Source: an uncultured Sphingomonadaceae bacterium (GTDB lineage Bacteria > Pseudomonadota > Alphaproteobacteria > Sphingomonadales > Sphingomonadaceae). Taken from it: a stretch of 64,000 nt of DNA. Shown piece after piece: positions 43,330 through 52,310 of the stretch. The position numbers and the translations under genes were made by a program. The stretch lies in assembly GCA_947489315.1 (NCBI GenBank), contig CANLCX010000002.1:682001-746000 (forward strand), in the 5' to 3' direction. Numbering within the stretch: the stretch's first letter is position 1; each line of letters opens with the position of its first letter. Below the pieces are notes generated by a model. That model ran no database searches. It was not told the origin of the DNA and worked only from the letters and a program-made list of their open reading frames with translations.

Positions 43330-45708
43330 TTAGAAACCTTTGCGGACAGACAGACCAAATGTCCGTGGCTGGCCAACCCGGAAGCCGGTGCGAGCCCGCC
43401 CGCCGCGTTCCCGGTCAAAGGATTGCAATGCATTCACATCGAACACATTTTTCACATAGAGGGTAACATCCAGCTCATTGTCAAATTTGACACCGGCGCT
43501 GAAGTTCACCAGCTCATAGGCAGGCAATTTCAAATCGATGACCACAGGTTCAGCACCTGTAGCCCCGCCAAAGGGCAGTCCAGAGGTAAAAGTCCGCGGA
43601 TTGTCGACCTGATCGCTGGGTTGGGTGAAGCGGCTACCAACATGCTGGAAGGTACCCGTTACGAAGGCCTCACCGCCGCCGATCGGCCAGCTATAAGTCG
43701 CGTCGCCCGATATCTGGAATTTGGGCACAGACGGAAGGCGGTTACCTTCCTCGACACCGCCCAGTACCGTTCCGCTGCCATCGACAACGGTTGAGTCAAA
43801 TTCCGCCTCTATCAGCGAGCCCGATAGTCCGAGTTCCAGACCATCAAAAACCTCTGCTGCCAATTCCCACTCCACGCCCAAACTATGCGCCTCGGGCACA
43901 TTGAAGGTGATGCGAGAGGAGCAGGAGCCGGCGTCCAAAGTAACCTGCAGATCACTAATGTCGGTATAAAAGGCAGCTGCGTTGAATCGGATACCACCAC
44001 GCTGCGCCTTGACGCCAAGCTCATAATTCCAAAGTTTTTCGTCACCATAATCCTGAAATGCCCCGAATATGGCGGCATCTTGCGGTGTACAAAGCGGTAT
44101 ATTGAGCGGATCATTCACCCCGCCAAGACGAAAGCCTTGCGAAGCCTGAGCGTTGATCGAGATATCATCGACAACTTCATAGCTGAGCAAGAAGCGCGGC
44201 GTGACGCCATTGGATGATGTTTGATCCTGAACATTTGAATCGCCATTGGCAAAAAGGCCGCCAGTGGAAATCGCCCGATCTTCGCTAAAATCATAATAGC
44301 GAATGCCAGCCGTTGCGGTGAGGCGGTCGGTAATTTCGTAACTGGCTTCACCAAAGGCGGCAAATTGTTCGATATCGTAATCAAGATCCGAGTTAAACGG
44401 GGAATCCGCTGGGAAACCATTAGCAACCGCCGCGGCTGTTCCAGCCCCTAATGTCGCATCAGTGGCCACATCATAGCCGGGTGTCGGCAGCCGCTGTTCA
44501 TATTTACGGCTAACGTCCGAATAAAAACCACCGACAACCCATTGGAACGGGCCATCATTATTCGACGCAAAACGAACCTCTTGCGTGAATGATTTTAAGT
44601 CCGTTACATCACGTAGATTGGATGGCAGCAGCACGGCGGCCTCTGGGAAACCCAAATCGACTGACACAGAACCGCTTAGGGCACTGGCATCGCGACTGAC
44701 CAGAATTTCACGATCACTAAAGCTGCTTACGAAAGTGGCAGTCACTGGCCCGAGGTCCATCCCGATAACCAAATCCGCGATCAGCGTCTCGTCCTTAAAC
44801 TCCTCCCGCAGCAAGAGATATTGCTCGCGCTTACCCAGCGTGATCGCCGGGCGGGTGGTGGTAAACGGATTCGCAAACAGATTGAACACTTCCTGCCGGT
44901 TAAATCCATCAGCAGTTATTTCCTGATAGATAACGCGCGGCGTGATCGTCAGCCCTTCGACCGGCTGCAATGTCAGCGCCAAACGGCCGCCAATGCGCTC
45001 GCCGCTATTCACATCTTCGGTAACGGTGCCGCCTTCGCCCAGCGCATCTATAAAGCCACCAAATTTTGTATAATAGCCGACCGCGCGAATTGCCGCCTTG
45101 TCTTCAGCGAGGGGCACGTTGACTGCACCCTTCAAACTATACCCCAGGTCATCGCCGTCAACGAGATTGATGTCCCCTTCTACGGTTCCGCTAAATTCGT
45201 TCAAATCCGGTTGGTTGGTAATATAGCGGATCGTTCCGCCGATGGAGCCTGAACCAAAGAGCGTGCCTTGCGGTCCGCGCAATGTTTCGACGCGATTGAG
45301 ATCGAATAAATCCAGATCCGGCGTAAACAAGGATAGCGAGATGACTGACTCATCCAGATAGACGCCGACTTGCTCCTTCACCCCCGGTTGATCTCGGACA
45401 ATTTGCCCGGCAGATACGCCGCGAATTGCGACCTGACTTTGGCCGGGTCCCAAATTTTGAATGGTAAGCCCAGCTACATTGCGAGAAATATCTTCCAACG
45501 TCACCGCACCGCTTTTTTGAATATCCGCCGCTGTTTGCGCGTTGATGGAGAAAGGAATATCCTGAAGATCGGCGTCCCGCTTTGTCGCGGTCACGATGAT
45601 GATATTGTCATCTTCGGCCTCGGCTCCTTCGGTATCCTGGGCAAGTGCTGGCTGCGATGCCATGGCGAAAGCCAATGCGGATAGGCTTGCGAATTTTACT
45701 GGTTTCAT
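43330..45708 (-). CDS. TonB-dependent receptor
   Basis: 792 residues. Signal peptide (core SLSALAFAMASQPALA), TonB box region NIIIVTATKRD, plug domain with RGVSAGQIVRDQPG and RVETLRGPQGTLFGSGSIGG, and a beta-barrel ending in FGLSVRKGF. The type is the common sphingomonad receptor near FecA/CirA-like proteins. No siderophore or glycan genes adjoin it, so the ligand is unknown. GAGAGGG lies 8 nt before the ATG. A terminator follows directly. Confidence 0.92.
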   Translation of the reverse strand: MKPVKFASLSALAFAMASQPALAQDTEGAEAEDDNIIIVTATKRDADLQDIPFSINAQTAADIQKSGAVTLEDISRNVAGLTIQNLGPGQSQVAIRGVSAGQIVRDQPGVKEQVGVYLDESVISLSLFTPDLDLFDLNRVETLRGPQGTLFGSGSIGGTIRYITNQPDLNEFSGTVEGDINLVDGDDLGYSLKGAVNVPLAEDKAAIRAVGYYTKFGGFIDALGEGGTVTEDVNSGERIGGRLALTLQPVEGLTITPRVIYQEITADGFNRQEVFNLFANPFTTTRPAITLGKREQYLLLREEFKDETLIADLVIGMDLGPVTATFVSSFSDREILVSRDASALSGSVSVDLGFPEAAVLLPSNLRDVTDLKSFTQEVRFASNNDGPFQWVVGGFYSDVSRKYEQRLPTPGYDVATDATLGAGTAAAVANGFPADSPFNSDLDYDIEQFAAFGEASYEITDRLTATAGIRYYDFSEDRAISTGGLFANGDSNVQDQTSSNGVTPRFLLSYEVVDDISINAQASQGFRLGGVNDPLNIPLCTPQDAAIFGAFQDYGDEKLWNYELGVKAQRGGIRFNAAAFYTDISDLQVTLDAGSCSSRITFNVPEAHSLGVEWELAAEVFDGLELGLSGSLIEAEFDSTVVDGSGTVLGGVEEGNRLPSVPKFQISGDATYSWPIGGGEAFVTGTFQHVGSRFTQPSDQVDNPRTFTSGLPFGGATGAEPVVIDLKLPAYELVNFSAGVKFDNELDVTLYVKNVFDVNALQSFDRERGGRARTGFRVGQPRTFGLSVRKGF

Positions 45709-45786
45709 AGCTAGACCCTCTCAATGTTTTCTGTTGGCGATGACCTTTTTGGTCAAATGCACAACCGGGGCTCTTTGACCCACAAC

Positions 45787-45800
45787 CGCATTAAAATGCG
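45787..45800. promoter_or_regulatory. Palindrome in the receptor promoter region
   Basis: CGCATT-AA-AATGCG is a 14-bp dyad 79 bp upstream of the receptor start. It may be a regulator site. Apart from this the 45709-45910 stretch shows nothing I can name. Confidence 0.35.
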
Positions 45801-45910
45801 ATTTTACATTTAAGTGAAGGCTAAACTCTCGTTTTCCCTAGTATTTTTGACAGGGGATGCTTTTCTGTGTCGAATTAGTCACATTTCGGACCTTTATATC
45901 CGATTTGGAC

Positions 45911-46015
45911 AAAAAAAGGCCGGGGTGTTTCCACCACCGGCCATAAAGTTGTTGTTCTCAGGAGGAACAAGGTGAGGTGCCGGCCTCAGTTCTGGGAGGA
46001 GAGATGGCCGGCACC
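45911..46015 (-). ncRNA. Candidate amtB 3'-UTR small RNA with CCUCC loops and terminator
   Basis: On the minus strand, 7 nt after the amtB stop, hairpin 1 pairs GGTGCCGGCC (46015-46006) with GGCCGGCACC (45985-45976) and shows CTCTCCTCCCAG in its 20-nt loop. Hairpin 2 pairs TTGTTC (45970-45965) with GAACAA (45957-45952) with loop CTCCTGA. Hairpin 3 (45942-45918) is GGCCGG...CCGGCC with an inner GGTG-GAAA-CACC, followed by seven T, an intrinsic terminator. Two anti-Shine-Dalgarno loops plus terminator is the CuckooRNA/CcsR layout. It would be made by processing of the glnK-amtB transcript. Confidence 0.65.
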
Positions 46016-46022
46016 AAACTGG

Positions 46023-47357
46023 TTAGCCCTTGGCGAATTCCGGGTAGGCTTCAACACCGACTTCGGCGATATCCATACCCAGCAGCTCGTCTTCTTCTGA
46101 AGGCCGAACGCCAATGGTAAATTTCAAAGCAGTCCAAACGATTGCGCTAAGGACAAAGGTAAAGGCCCCGATGGCCACCACGCCGAGAGCCTGAACGCCA
46201 AGCTGTGCGCCAACGCTCAAGGTTACACCGTCAACCTCTGACTGCGTATTCCAAGCCACAATCAACGTGCCCCAGATACCGGCCAGCAAGTGAACTGGAA
46301 TGGCACCCACGACATCATCGATCTTCAGCTTGTCGAGCAATGGCACTGCGAACACTACGATCAGGCCGCCGATGCTACCGATCAGGATAGAAGCCGGGAC
46401 AGACGGTGCCAGCGGCTCAGCGGTGATCGATACCAGACCAGCCAGAGCCCCGTTGAGCGCCATCGTTACGTCAATCTTCTTATAGAGCAGTTGTGTCAGG
46501 ACAATCGCCGTAACCACACCTCCGGCTGCCGCCATATTGGTGTTGACGAAAATCTTGGACACATCGCTGACATCGCCAATTGTACCCATGGCGAGCTGTG
46601 ATGCACCGTTAAATCCAAACCAACCGAGCCACAGGATAAATGTACCCAATGTCGCAAGCGGAATGCTTGAACCCGGCATGACCGTGATCTTGCCATTCAC
46701 ATAGCGGCCCATCCGTGGTCCGATAATCAGCGCGCCAGCCAAAGCAGCCCAGCCGCCAACCGAGTGAACAAGGGTCGATCCGGCAAAGTCACTGAAGCCG
46801 CGTTGATCCAGCCAACCTGCGCCCCATTCCCAGCTACCGGTGATCGGATAGATGAAACCGGTCAGAACCGCGACAAAGATCATGAAGGGCCAGAATTTCA
46901 CCCGTTCTGCGATCGTACCAGAAACGATTGATGCCGTTGTGGCACAGAAAACCATCTGGAAGAACCAGTCGGATGCCACGGAATAGCCGGTTTCGACATC
47001 CGCTTCACCAACGGCTTGCATGCCATATGGCCCAAATGTGCCAATCCAGCTCGCCACATCTGTGTACATCAGATTGTAACCCGTGACCCAGAACATGATG
47101 CCAGCCAGTGAATATAGACTGATATTTTTCAGGCACTGCATGGAGACATTTTTGGAACGAACCAAACCTGCTTCCAGCATCGCAAAACCAGCGGCCATCC
47201 ACATGACCAGAAAACCACCGATCAAAAAGAGCAGCGTGTTAAATATATAGGCGACATTGGCACTCGGGTCGGCGATTTCCACCGCTTCCTGCGCCAGCGC
47301 GGGTGATGCCATGCCTATGGCCACCAATCCCGCAGATAATGTTAGAATTTTTTTCAT
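46023..47357 (-). CDS. amtB: Ammonium transporter
   Basis: 444 residues. Cleavable signal (core LSAGLVAIGMASPALA) then eleven membrane segments of the Amt family. The twin pore His are in STLVHSVGGWAALAGA and IPVHLLAGIWGT, with the Phe gate region in FWVTGYNLMY. It takes up ammonium across the inner membrane and is blocked by GlnK. It lies 15 bp after glnK in the same operon, and its 3' end carries a structured RNA. Confidence 0.97.
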   Translation of the reverse strand: MKKILTLSAGLVAIGMASPALAQEAVEIADPSANVAYIFNTLLFLIGGFLVMWMAAGFAMLEAGLVRSKNVSMQCLKNISLYSLAGIMFWVTGYNLMYTDVASWIGTFGPYGMQAVGEADVETGYSVASDWFFQMVFCATTASIVSGTIAERVKFWPFMIFVAVLTGFIYPITGSWEWGAGWLDQRGFSDFAGSTLVHSVGGWAALAGALIIGPRMGRYVNGKITVMPGSSIPLATLGTFILWLGWFGFNGASQLAMGTIGDVSDVSKIFVNTNMAAAGGVVTAIVLTQLLYKKIDVTMALNGALAGLVSITAEPLAPSVPASILIGSIGGLIVVFAVPLLDKLKIDDVVGAIPVHLLAGIWGTLIVAWNTQSEVDGVTLSVGAQLGVQALGVVAIGAFTFVLSAIVWTALKFTIGVRPSEEDELLGMDIAEVGVEAYPEFAKG

Positions 47358-47372
47358 TATACGCTTCCCTGT

Positions 47373-47711
47373 TTAAATCGCGGTATCGCCGGTTTCACCG
47401 GTGCGAATACGGACGGCATCATCCAAGCCCATGACGAATATCTTGCCATCGCCAATGGATTCAGTGCCTGCTGCATTCTGGATGGCTTCAACAGCCTGTG
47501 CAGCCAGCTCGCTACTGCATGCGATTTCCAATTTTACTTTGGGAACCATGTTGGTTGTATATTCAGCCCCCCGATAAACCTCGGTCTGCCCTTTTTGACG
47601 CCCAAAGCCTTTGACTTCCGAGACTGTCATGCCCGCGACGCCAACTTCCGTCAGCGCGTCCCGCACGTCGTCAAGTTTAAATGGCTTAATTATGGCAATG
47701 ATAAATTTCAT
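47373..47711 (-). CDS. glnK: PII nitrogen regulatory protein
   Basis: 112 residues. Senses 2-oxoglutarate and ATP/ADP and controls AmtB and nitrogen genes. Tyr51 in YRGAEYTTN is the uridylylation site at the end of the T-loop, and GFGRQKGQTEVYRG is intact. The C-terminal signature is KIFVMGLDDAVRIRTGE. A sigma-54 promoter lies upstream, so transcription is expected to rise under nitrogen limitation through NtrC. Confidence 0.97.
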   Translation of the reverse strand: MKFIIAIIKPFKLDDVRDALTEVGVAGMTVSEVKGFGRQKGQTEVYRGAEYTTNMVPKVKLEIACSSELAAQAVEAIQNAAGTESIGDGKIFVMGLDDAVRIRTGETGDTAI

Positions 47712-47745
47712 TATGCCCCCTTTGATTTGTTACCTAAGTCAACAT

Positions 47746-47761
47746 AGCAAAGGGTATGCCA
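47746..47761 (-). promoter_or_regulatory. Sigma-54 (RpoN) promoter of glnK-amtB
   Basis: On the minus strand TGGCAT-ACCCT-TTGCT has the -24 GG and -12 GC with exactly 10 bp between, matching TGGCAC-N5-TTGC in all but one base. It lies 35 bp before the glnK ATG. Confidence 0.8.
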
Positions 47762-47853
47762 GAATCACAAGTGACTGGATTCAAAGAAGAAAGTGAATCT
47801 CAAATTCTGAAGAAAGGGTAAATTTTGTGCAGGGCAACATGATTGCCTAATTT

Positions 47854-48672
47854 TTAGGCAGCATCTTTTTCAATTCTCTCGAGAATCTCTGGGATGATTG
47901 CAGCGGTCTCCTTGCGACCGATTTCGATCAGTTCATCCGCTTTGGTGAAATTCTGCATATCAATGTGGCCGACGGACGGTGACAGCGCAAAATCCGGTGG
48001 ATCCAATGCCAACGAATAGCGCCCCAGATTGCGGAGAGACAGGCCAATAGAGGCCTTGACCACGGCGATGCTATTGGGATCTTTCCCATCGCTGCGTGCA
48101 ATACCGGCCAGTTCAGCGCGACCGATATAATCATCCTGCAGATTGATCGACAGGCACAACGCATCAGGTGCCATTTCCCGTGCGGGTGAAACCGGCACTG
48201 GCAGGGCGGCTCCCCCGTCGACCAGCAATCGGCCATCATATTCAACCGGCTTAAAGATACCCGGCAAGGACATGGAAGCCCGTATCGCTGGTACCAACTT
48301 GCCGCTTTTCATAATGATCGTATCGCCCGTGCGCAGGTCCGCCGCCACCGCGGCCACCGGCATGGATAAATCCTCAAAACTCAGGCTGCCAAGCTGTTCT
48401 TCCAGCTCTTTTTCAATGGTCCGCGCGCCCATGACCGCGCCGCGTTTAAAATGCGGGTCCATGAAACGCAGCAAGGTCCGGAAATTGGCTGTGCGCGCTG
48501 TTTCTTCCAGATAGTCTAGTTTTCCGGCAGCATAGCTCGCCCCAGCAATCGCACCAATGGACGTGCCAGATATCGCCGCAATTTCCAGCGGAGATTCATC
48601 GATCGCGCGCAGCACACCGATATGGGTCCAGCCAAGGCCAGCGCCGCCGCCTAGGGCGAGGGATATCTTCAT
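47854..48672 (-). CDS. Patatin-like phospholipase (RssA-type)
   Basis: 272 residues from ATG 48672 with GAGG 8 nt upstream; a longer frame to 48783 overlaps the next gene and adds odd residues. The oxyanion motif LALGGGAGLGWTHIGV, the nucleophile GTSIG (Ser38) and the Asp of LLVDGGAALPVPV form the catalytic dyad of patatins. Likely a cytoplasmic serine esterase acting on lipids or acyl esters. It is 10 bp after the DUF2007 gene and probably in an operon with it. Confidence 0.9.
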   Translation of the reverse strand: MKISLALGGGAGLGWTHIGVLRAIDESPLEIAAISGTSIGAIAGASYAAGKLDYLEETARTANFRTLLRFMDPHFKRGAVMGARTIEKELEEQLGSLSFEDLSMPVAAVAADLRTGDTIIMKSGKLVPAIRASMSLPGIFKPVEYDGRLLVDGGAALPVPVSPAREMAPDALCLSINLQDDYIGRAELAGIARSDGKDPNSIAVVKASIGLSLRNLGRYSLALDPPDFALSPSVGHIDMQNFTKADELIEIGRKETAAIIPEILERIEKDAA

Positions 48673-48682
48673 GCTGGCATCC

Positions 48683-48895
48683 TCATAGGGAAACATCCTC
48701 TGCCAATATTGCTTTGGCTTCATCCAAATCTTCGGCCAGCACCATGACGCGTGCAGGCAAAGCAATTCCTGCCCCCTCGACAATATTCACACCGCTATCG
48801 AAACAGACCGCACCCACGCCGGCAGCTTCCAGCCGGCCGCGGATAATCTCCGCTTCAATGCCATGCATATGGCGGGATAGTTCGACCAGACTCAT
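48683..48895 (-). CDS. DUF2007 protein (putative signal transducing protein)
   Basis: 70 residues from ATG 48895. The pattern MSLVELSRHMHGIEAEIIRG in pieces (SRHMHGIEAEIIRGRLEAAG, CFDSGVNIVEGAG, PARVMVLAEDLDEAKAIL) is that of DUF2007, small alpha/beta proteins that resemble the regulatory domain of PII-like or ACT folds. The ATG is 4 bp after the PPOX gene stop, so it is coupled to it. Role unknown. Confidence 0.85.
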   Translation of the reverse strand: MSLVELSRHMHGIEAEIIRGRLEAAGVGAVCFDSGVNIVEGAGIALPARVMVLAEDLDEAKAILAEDVSL

Positions 48896-48899
48896 AGCA

Positions 48900-49475
48900 T
48901 TAAAGTTCTTTCGGATCGAAAAAATGTTCGGTTGCGCGCGATGGTAATCCGTCAATGCTAGTGGTCGTAGCTTTGACCTTCTGGAACCACTCTTCCTCTC
49001 CTGATTGCTCATGATATTTGATCAATGTTTCGCGTTCTTTTTCCAGTTTCATGTGAGGTATGCCATACCCACAGCTTCCCTGCACTTTGTCCACAGATAT
49101 GTCGAATATCTGCCGGGTTCCTGGTAAAATGTCGAAATGCTGTGCCAATTCATCCCAACCATCGTCCTGCGGCAGCACTGGCTTACCCGTGCCGTAAAGC
49201 CGCATAATCAACGCCGGATTACCGAAATTATTAAACATGATCGTGACCCGGCCTTTGTCGGCTTGATCCGCGATCATATGGGCATGGGTTTCATTGCCTG
49301 AACCGCGCAGATCCAGATAGGCAACACGCTTTGGACCCAGCACCCGAAATGCGTCATAGCCTTTAGGGGAAAGATTGATCCGCCCATTCGCCGCCGCTGT
49401 CGCCACAAAAAACATCGGCTGTTTCGCAATAAAAGCCGTGTGATCATCAGTCAGTGCATCGAAAAATTCAGCCAT
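48900..49475 (-). CDS. Pyridoxamine 5'-phosphate oxidase family protein
   Basis: 191 residues. The split-barrel flavin-binding start is clear (FIAKQPMFFVATAAANGRINLSPKG read in two parts), then VAYLDLRGSGNETHAH and GRVTIMFNNFGNP. Such proteins (general PPOX type with an added C-terminal part SVDKVQGSCGYGIPHM) bind FMN, F420 or haem; the cofactor here is not determined. It heads the short run PPOX, DUF2007, patatin. Not a true pdxH. Confidence 0.88.
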   Translation of the reverse strand: MAEFFDALTDDHTAFIAKQPMFFVATAAANGRINLSPKGYDAFRVLGPKRVAYLDLRGSGNETHAHMIADQADKGRVTIMFNNFGNPALIMRLYGTGKPVLPQDDGWDELAQHFDILPGTRQIFDISVDKVQGSCGYGIPHMKLEKERETLIKYHEQSGEEEWFQKVKATTTSIDGLPSRATEHFFDPKEL

Positions 49476-49490
49476 GGTCGTGTGTCCTGT

Positions 49491-49994
49491 TCAATAGAAC
49501 GGTCCTCCTAACAGAGATTTCCAGATCAGAACAGCAAACCAATGTATCAAAATCACCGGCCAAAGCGACCGCGAAACAATTCGTATATGCGCCAATATGA
49601 TACCGAGGATCAGGGTCGCGATCCAGAATGTCGGATGCAGAAACATGTCTGCCCAAGGCGGGCCGATAGTCAGCGCCTGTAAAGGATGCCAAGCAACAAA
49701 TAACAGGGTCGAGAGCCATGCTCCCCATCGCGGCGTGAGCTGTGTCAGCCACGATAACAGCACGCCGCGAAACACCAGTTCCTCGAGCAAAGCAGGCACA
49801 AAGAACAGAACAACGGCAGCGATCAGCAAGACCGTAATGTCAGTGACCGGGTTCCAGACCAGCCATTCGGCCAAAAACCCCAGCGTCGCAACCATCGCCA
49901 AAGCAGGGATAGCCAAGCGCAAAGCTGCGATCCACTGTTTTGGATCAGGCCATGTTTTCAAAGCCGCTAGAGTTTGTTGAAAAACTATCTTCAC
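49491..49994 (-). CDS. CPBP family intramembrane metalloprotease
   Basis: 167 residues from a GTG start. Four to five hydrophobic segments; the glutamate motif LLEELVFRGVLLSWL gives EExxxR, followed by FVAWHPLQAL and VILIHWFAVLIW with the two His of the zinc site. CPBP (Abi/CAAX-like) proteases cut membrane or prenylated substrates and some give bacteriocin immunity. It lies 15 bp upstream of the PPOX gene on the same strand. The target is unknown. Confidence 0.9.
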   Translation of the reverse strand: MKIVFQQTLAALKTWPDPKQWIAALRLAIPALAMVATLGFLAEWLVWNPVTDITVLLIAAVVLFFVPALLEELVFRGVLLSWLTQLTPRWGAWLSTLLFVAWHPLQALTIGPPWADMFLHPTFWIATLILGIILAHIRIVSRSLWPVILIHWFAVLIWKSLLGGPFY

Positions 49995-50003
49995 AGAGCG
50001 ATG

Positions 50004-50558
50004 CTACCAACCCGAGCCTTGGTCAATCGCGACCTGTTCTTCAGGACGGGTCTCACGGCCCAGCACAGCATTGCGATGAGGGAAGCGGCCATATTGCACG
50101 ATGACATCACGGTGGGTCTTAGCAAACTTGATGTTGTCTTCAGTTCCCAAGGCGGTGAACAATCCCAGAGAACGGGTCTGATCCTCCAGATCCTCGCTAT
50201 GCATGAACGGCATATAAAGAAACGACCGTTGGTCTTCGGTCAGCTTGTGATCCATTTCACGGTCGATCGCTTCTTTGGCGATTTGCAGCGCCAGGTGGTC
50301 CGTCGCAAAGGCTTCTGCGGTGTCCCGGAACATATTTCGCGGAAATTGGTCGAACAGAATTATCGCTGCGAGAGCGGTTTCGGGCGTTTCGAGGAAATCA
50401 GCTGCGATTTTCGCCTTTTGCTCTTCCCAAAGTTCTTGGAAACGCTCGATAATCTGTTCGTCAACGGTATCGCTAGACCCGAACCAGTTATCTGAACCTA
50501 ACTCGTCGAACCAGAAATGGAGGACTTGCTCTGACCAATTGTCGGCCATCAAACTCAA
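50004..50558 (-). CDS. DUF924 family protein
   Basis: 184 residues. Pattern of DUF924: VLHFWFDELGSDNWFGSSD, LAAIILFDQFPRNMFRDTAEAF read in its parts, MPFMHSEDLEDQ and HRDVIVQYGRFPHRNAVLGR. The family is helical, related to TPR-like proteins, without known function. Its ATG overlaps the tldD stop by 4 bp (ATGA), so the two are co-translated. Residue 4 is an alternative start. Confidence 0.92.
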   Translation of the reverse strand: MSLMADNWSEQVLHFWFDELGSDNWFGSSDTVDEQIIERFQELWEEQKAKIAADFLETPETALAAIILFDQFPRNMFRDTAEAFATDHLALQIAKEAIDREMDHKLTEDQRSFLYMPFMHSEDLEDQTRSLGLFTALGTEDNIKFAKTHRDVIVQYGRFPHRNAVLGRETRPEEQVAIDQGSGW

Positions 50559-51982
50559 GCAGTACCCCCAACCGTCAACCCATCAACCAGCAAAGTCGGT
50601 TGCCCAACGCCAGCCGGCACCGATTGCCCGCCTTTGCCGCACACGCCGATACCTTCGTCCAGCGCCATATCATTGCCGATACCGGTTACTTTCGTGAGCG
50701 CCGTCGGACCGTCACCGATCAAGGTCGCGCCTTTAATCGGCGCGCCGAGTTTACCGTTCTCGATCTTATAAGCTTCAGTGCAGGAGAATACGAACTTGCC
50801 GGAGACAATATCCACCTGCCCGCCGCCAAAGCTCTTGGCGTAGATACCGTTTTTGACGCGACTCATCAGCTCGTCCGGATCATCGTTACCGCCGCGCATA
50901 AACGTGTTGGTCATCCTCGGCATCGGCGCATGGGCATAGCTTTCGCGGCGACCATTGCCGGTTGCGGGAACGCCCATTAGGCGCGCATTGAGCCGATCCT
51001 GCATATAACATTTCAATATGCCGTCCTCGATCAGGACATTTTCCTGTGTTGGCGTGCCTTCATCATCAATGCTCAGCGATCCGCGCCGTTCGTTGATCGA
51101 GCCATCGTCGACAACTGTCACGCCGGGAGCAGCAACGCGTTCGCCAATACGTCCGGAAAAGGCACTCGTGCCCTTGCGATTGAAATCGCCTTCCAGACCG
51201 TGACCAATGGCTTCGTGCAATATGATGCCGGGCCAGCCGGGGCCAAGCAATACAGTTTGCTCTCCCGCGGGCGCATCAACACTCTTAAGATTGACCAACG
51301 CTTGTGCCAGCGCTTCATCAATCGCGCGGTTCCAGCGGGTTTCTTCGAAAAGCTGATCGTATAAATAACGTCCGCCCATACCAAAACTGCCGGTTTCGCG
51401 GCGGCCATTTTGTTCGGCGACGATCGAGACATTGAGGCGCACCAACGGTCGGACGTCTGTCGCGACAAAACCGTCGGGACGGACTATCTCTACGACGCTC
51501 CAGCTGCCGGACAGACCCACAGAAACCTGCGCAACACGCGGATCACGGGCCCGTGCGGCAGCGTCAATTTCTTGACACAGCGCGACTTTCTTCGCGAACG
51601 GTATGGTTTCCAGCGGGTTTGCTTCGCCATAGAGATGCTGATTAGACCCACGCGGAGGCGGTGCTGCCTCACCCTTGGCTGGATCGAGCAATTGCAACGT
51701 TTGCGCCGCGCGTTTGATGGCCGCTTCGCTAATCTCGTTGCTGTGCGAGAAACCGGTCATTTCACCGGAAACACCGCGCAGGCCAAAGCCACTATCGGTG
51801 CTGTAGTCAGCAGTTTTCAGACGACCGTCATCAAAGCCGAAACTCTCTACCGCGCTATATTGCAGATAAAGCTCTCCATCATCACAGGCAGAAAGGCTGC
51901 CGGACACGAGTGCCTTGGCCCGTTCTGGGTCCAATCCGTCAGGGCGATAGAGAAACGAGCGGGGACCTAAATTTTTCATCAT
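50555..51982 (-). CDS. tldD: TldD metalloprotease
   Basis: 475 residues. The metal motif HEAIGHGLEGD near residue 245 is the HExxxH signature of TldD. Also seen are SGRIGERVAAPGVTVVDDG, ERRGSLSIDDEGTP, and C-terminal FSCTEAYKIENGKLG and GNDMALDEGIGVCGKGGQ. TldD with PmbA/TldE degrades unfolded peptides, trims microcin B17 and affects CcdA. The partner gene is not in the window. It is followed by DUF924 in a 4-bp overlap. Confidence 0.95.
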   Translation of the reverse strand: MMKNLGPRSFLYRPDGLDPERAKALVSGSLSACDDGELYLQYSAVESFGFDDGRLKTADYSTDSGFGLRGVSGEMTGFSHSNEISEAAIKRAAQTLQLLDPAKGEAAPPPRGSNQHLYGEANPLETIPFAKKVALCQEIDAAARARDPRVAQVSVGLSGSWSVVEIVRPDGFVATDVRPLVRLNVSIVAEQNGRRETGSFGMGGRYLYDQLFEETRWNRAIDEALAQALVNLKSVDAPAGEQTVLLGPGWPGIILHEAIGHGLEGDFNRKGTSAFSGRIGERVAAPGVTVVDDGSINERRGSLSIDDEGTPTQENVLIEDGILKCYMQDRLNARLMGVPATGNGRRESYAHAPMPRMTNTFMRGGNDDPDELMSRVKNGIYAKSFGGGQVDIVSGKFVFSCTEAYKIENGKLGAPIKGATLIGDGPTALTKVTGIGNDMALDEGIGVCGKGGQSVPAGVGQPTLLVDGLTVGGTA

Positions 51983-52031
51983 TTCATTTATATAGAAACG
52001 AAATCGGGGCAGCGCACCCCCTTAAGTCAGA

Positions 52032-52244
52032 TTATTCGCTTGAAGACGCCTCGGCGGCCACATCAGCAGGCCCGCCAATCAAGATGAAACGCCGGTCGCA
52101 ATAGCCGCAATCGACATAGCCTTTTTCATCAATTTCCAACCACACGCGGGGATGACCCAGCGCGGCACCACCCGGAATGTCGGATGCGCCATCGCATGCA
52201 TTGCGTTTTTTTGACGTTCTTACGGTTTCGGGTGTGTCATTCAT
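52032..52244 (-). CDS. Zinc-finger CHCC (NDUFS6-like) protein
   Basis: 70 residues. A Cys (RNACDGASD), a His (ALGHPRVWLEI) and CGYCDRRF give the CHCC zinc site seen in the complex I accessory subunit family NDUFS6 and in small bacterial homologs. The core HPRVWLEIDEKGYVDCGYC in two parts is diagnostic. It may accompany NADH dehydrogenase, but no nuo genes are here. It stands 49 bp upstream of tldD on the same strand. Confidence 0.9.
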   Translation of the reverse strand: MNDTPETVRTSKKRNACDGASDIPGGAALGHPRVWLEIDEKGYVDCGYCDRRFILIGGPADVAAEASSSE

Positions 52245-52310
52245 GACGCCGAATTAGCAACAGTGTTCACACAGCGCAATATATTACCGCAGCCGAACCA
52301 GTTGATTTTA

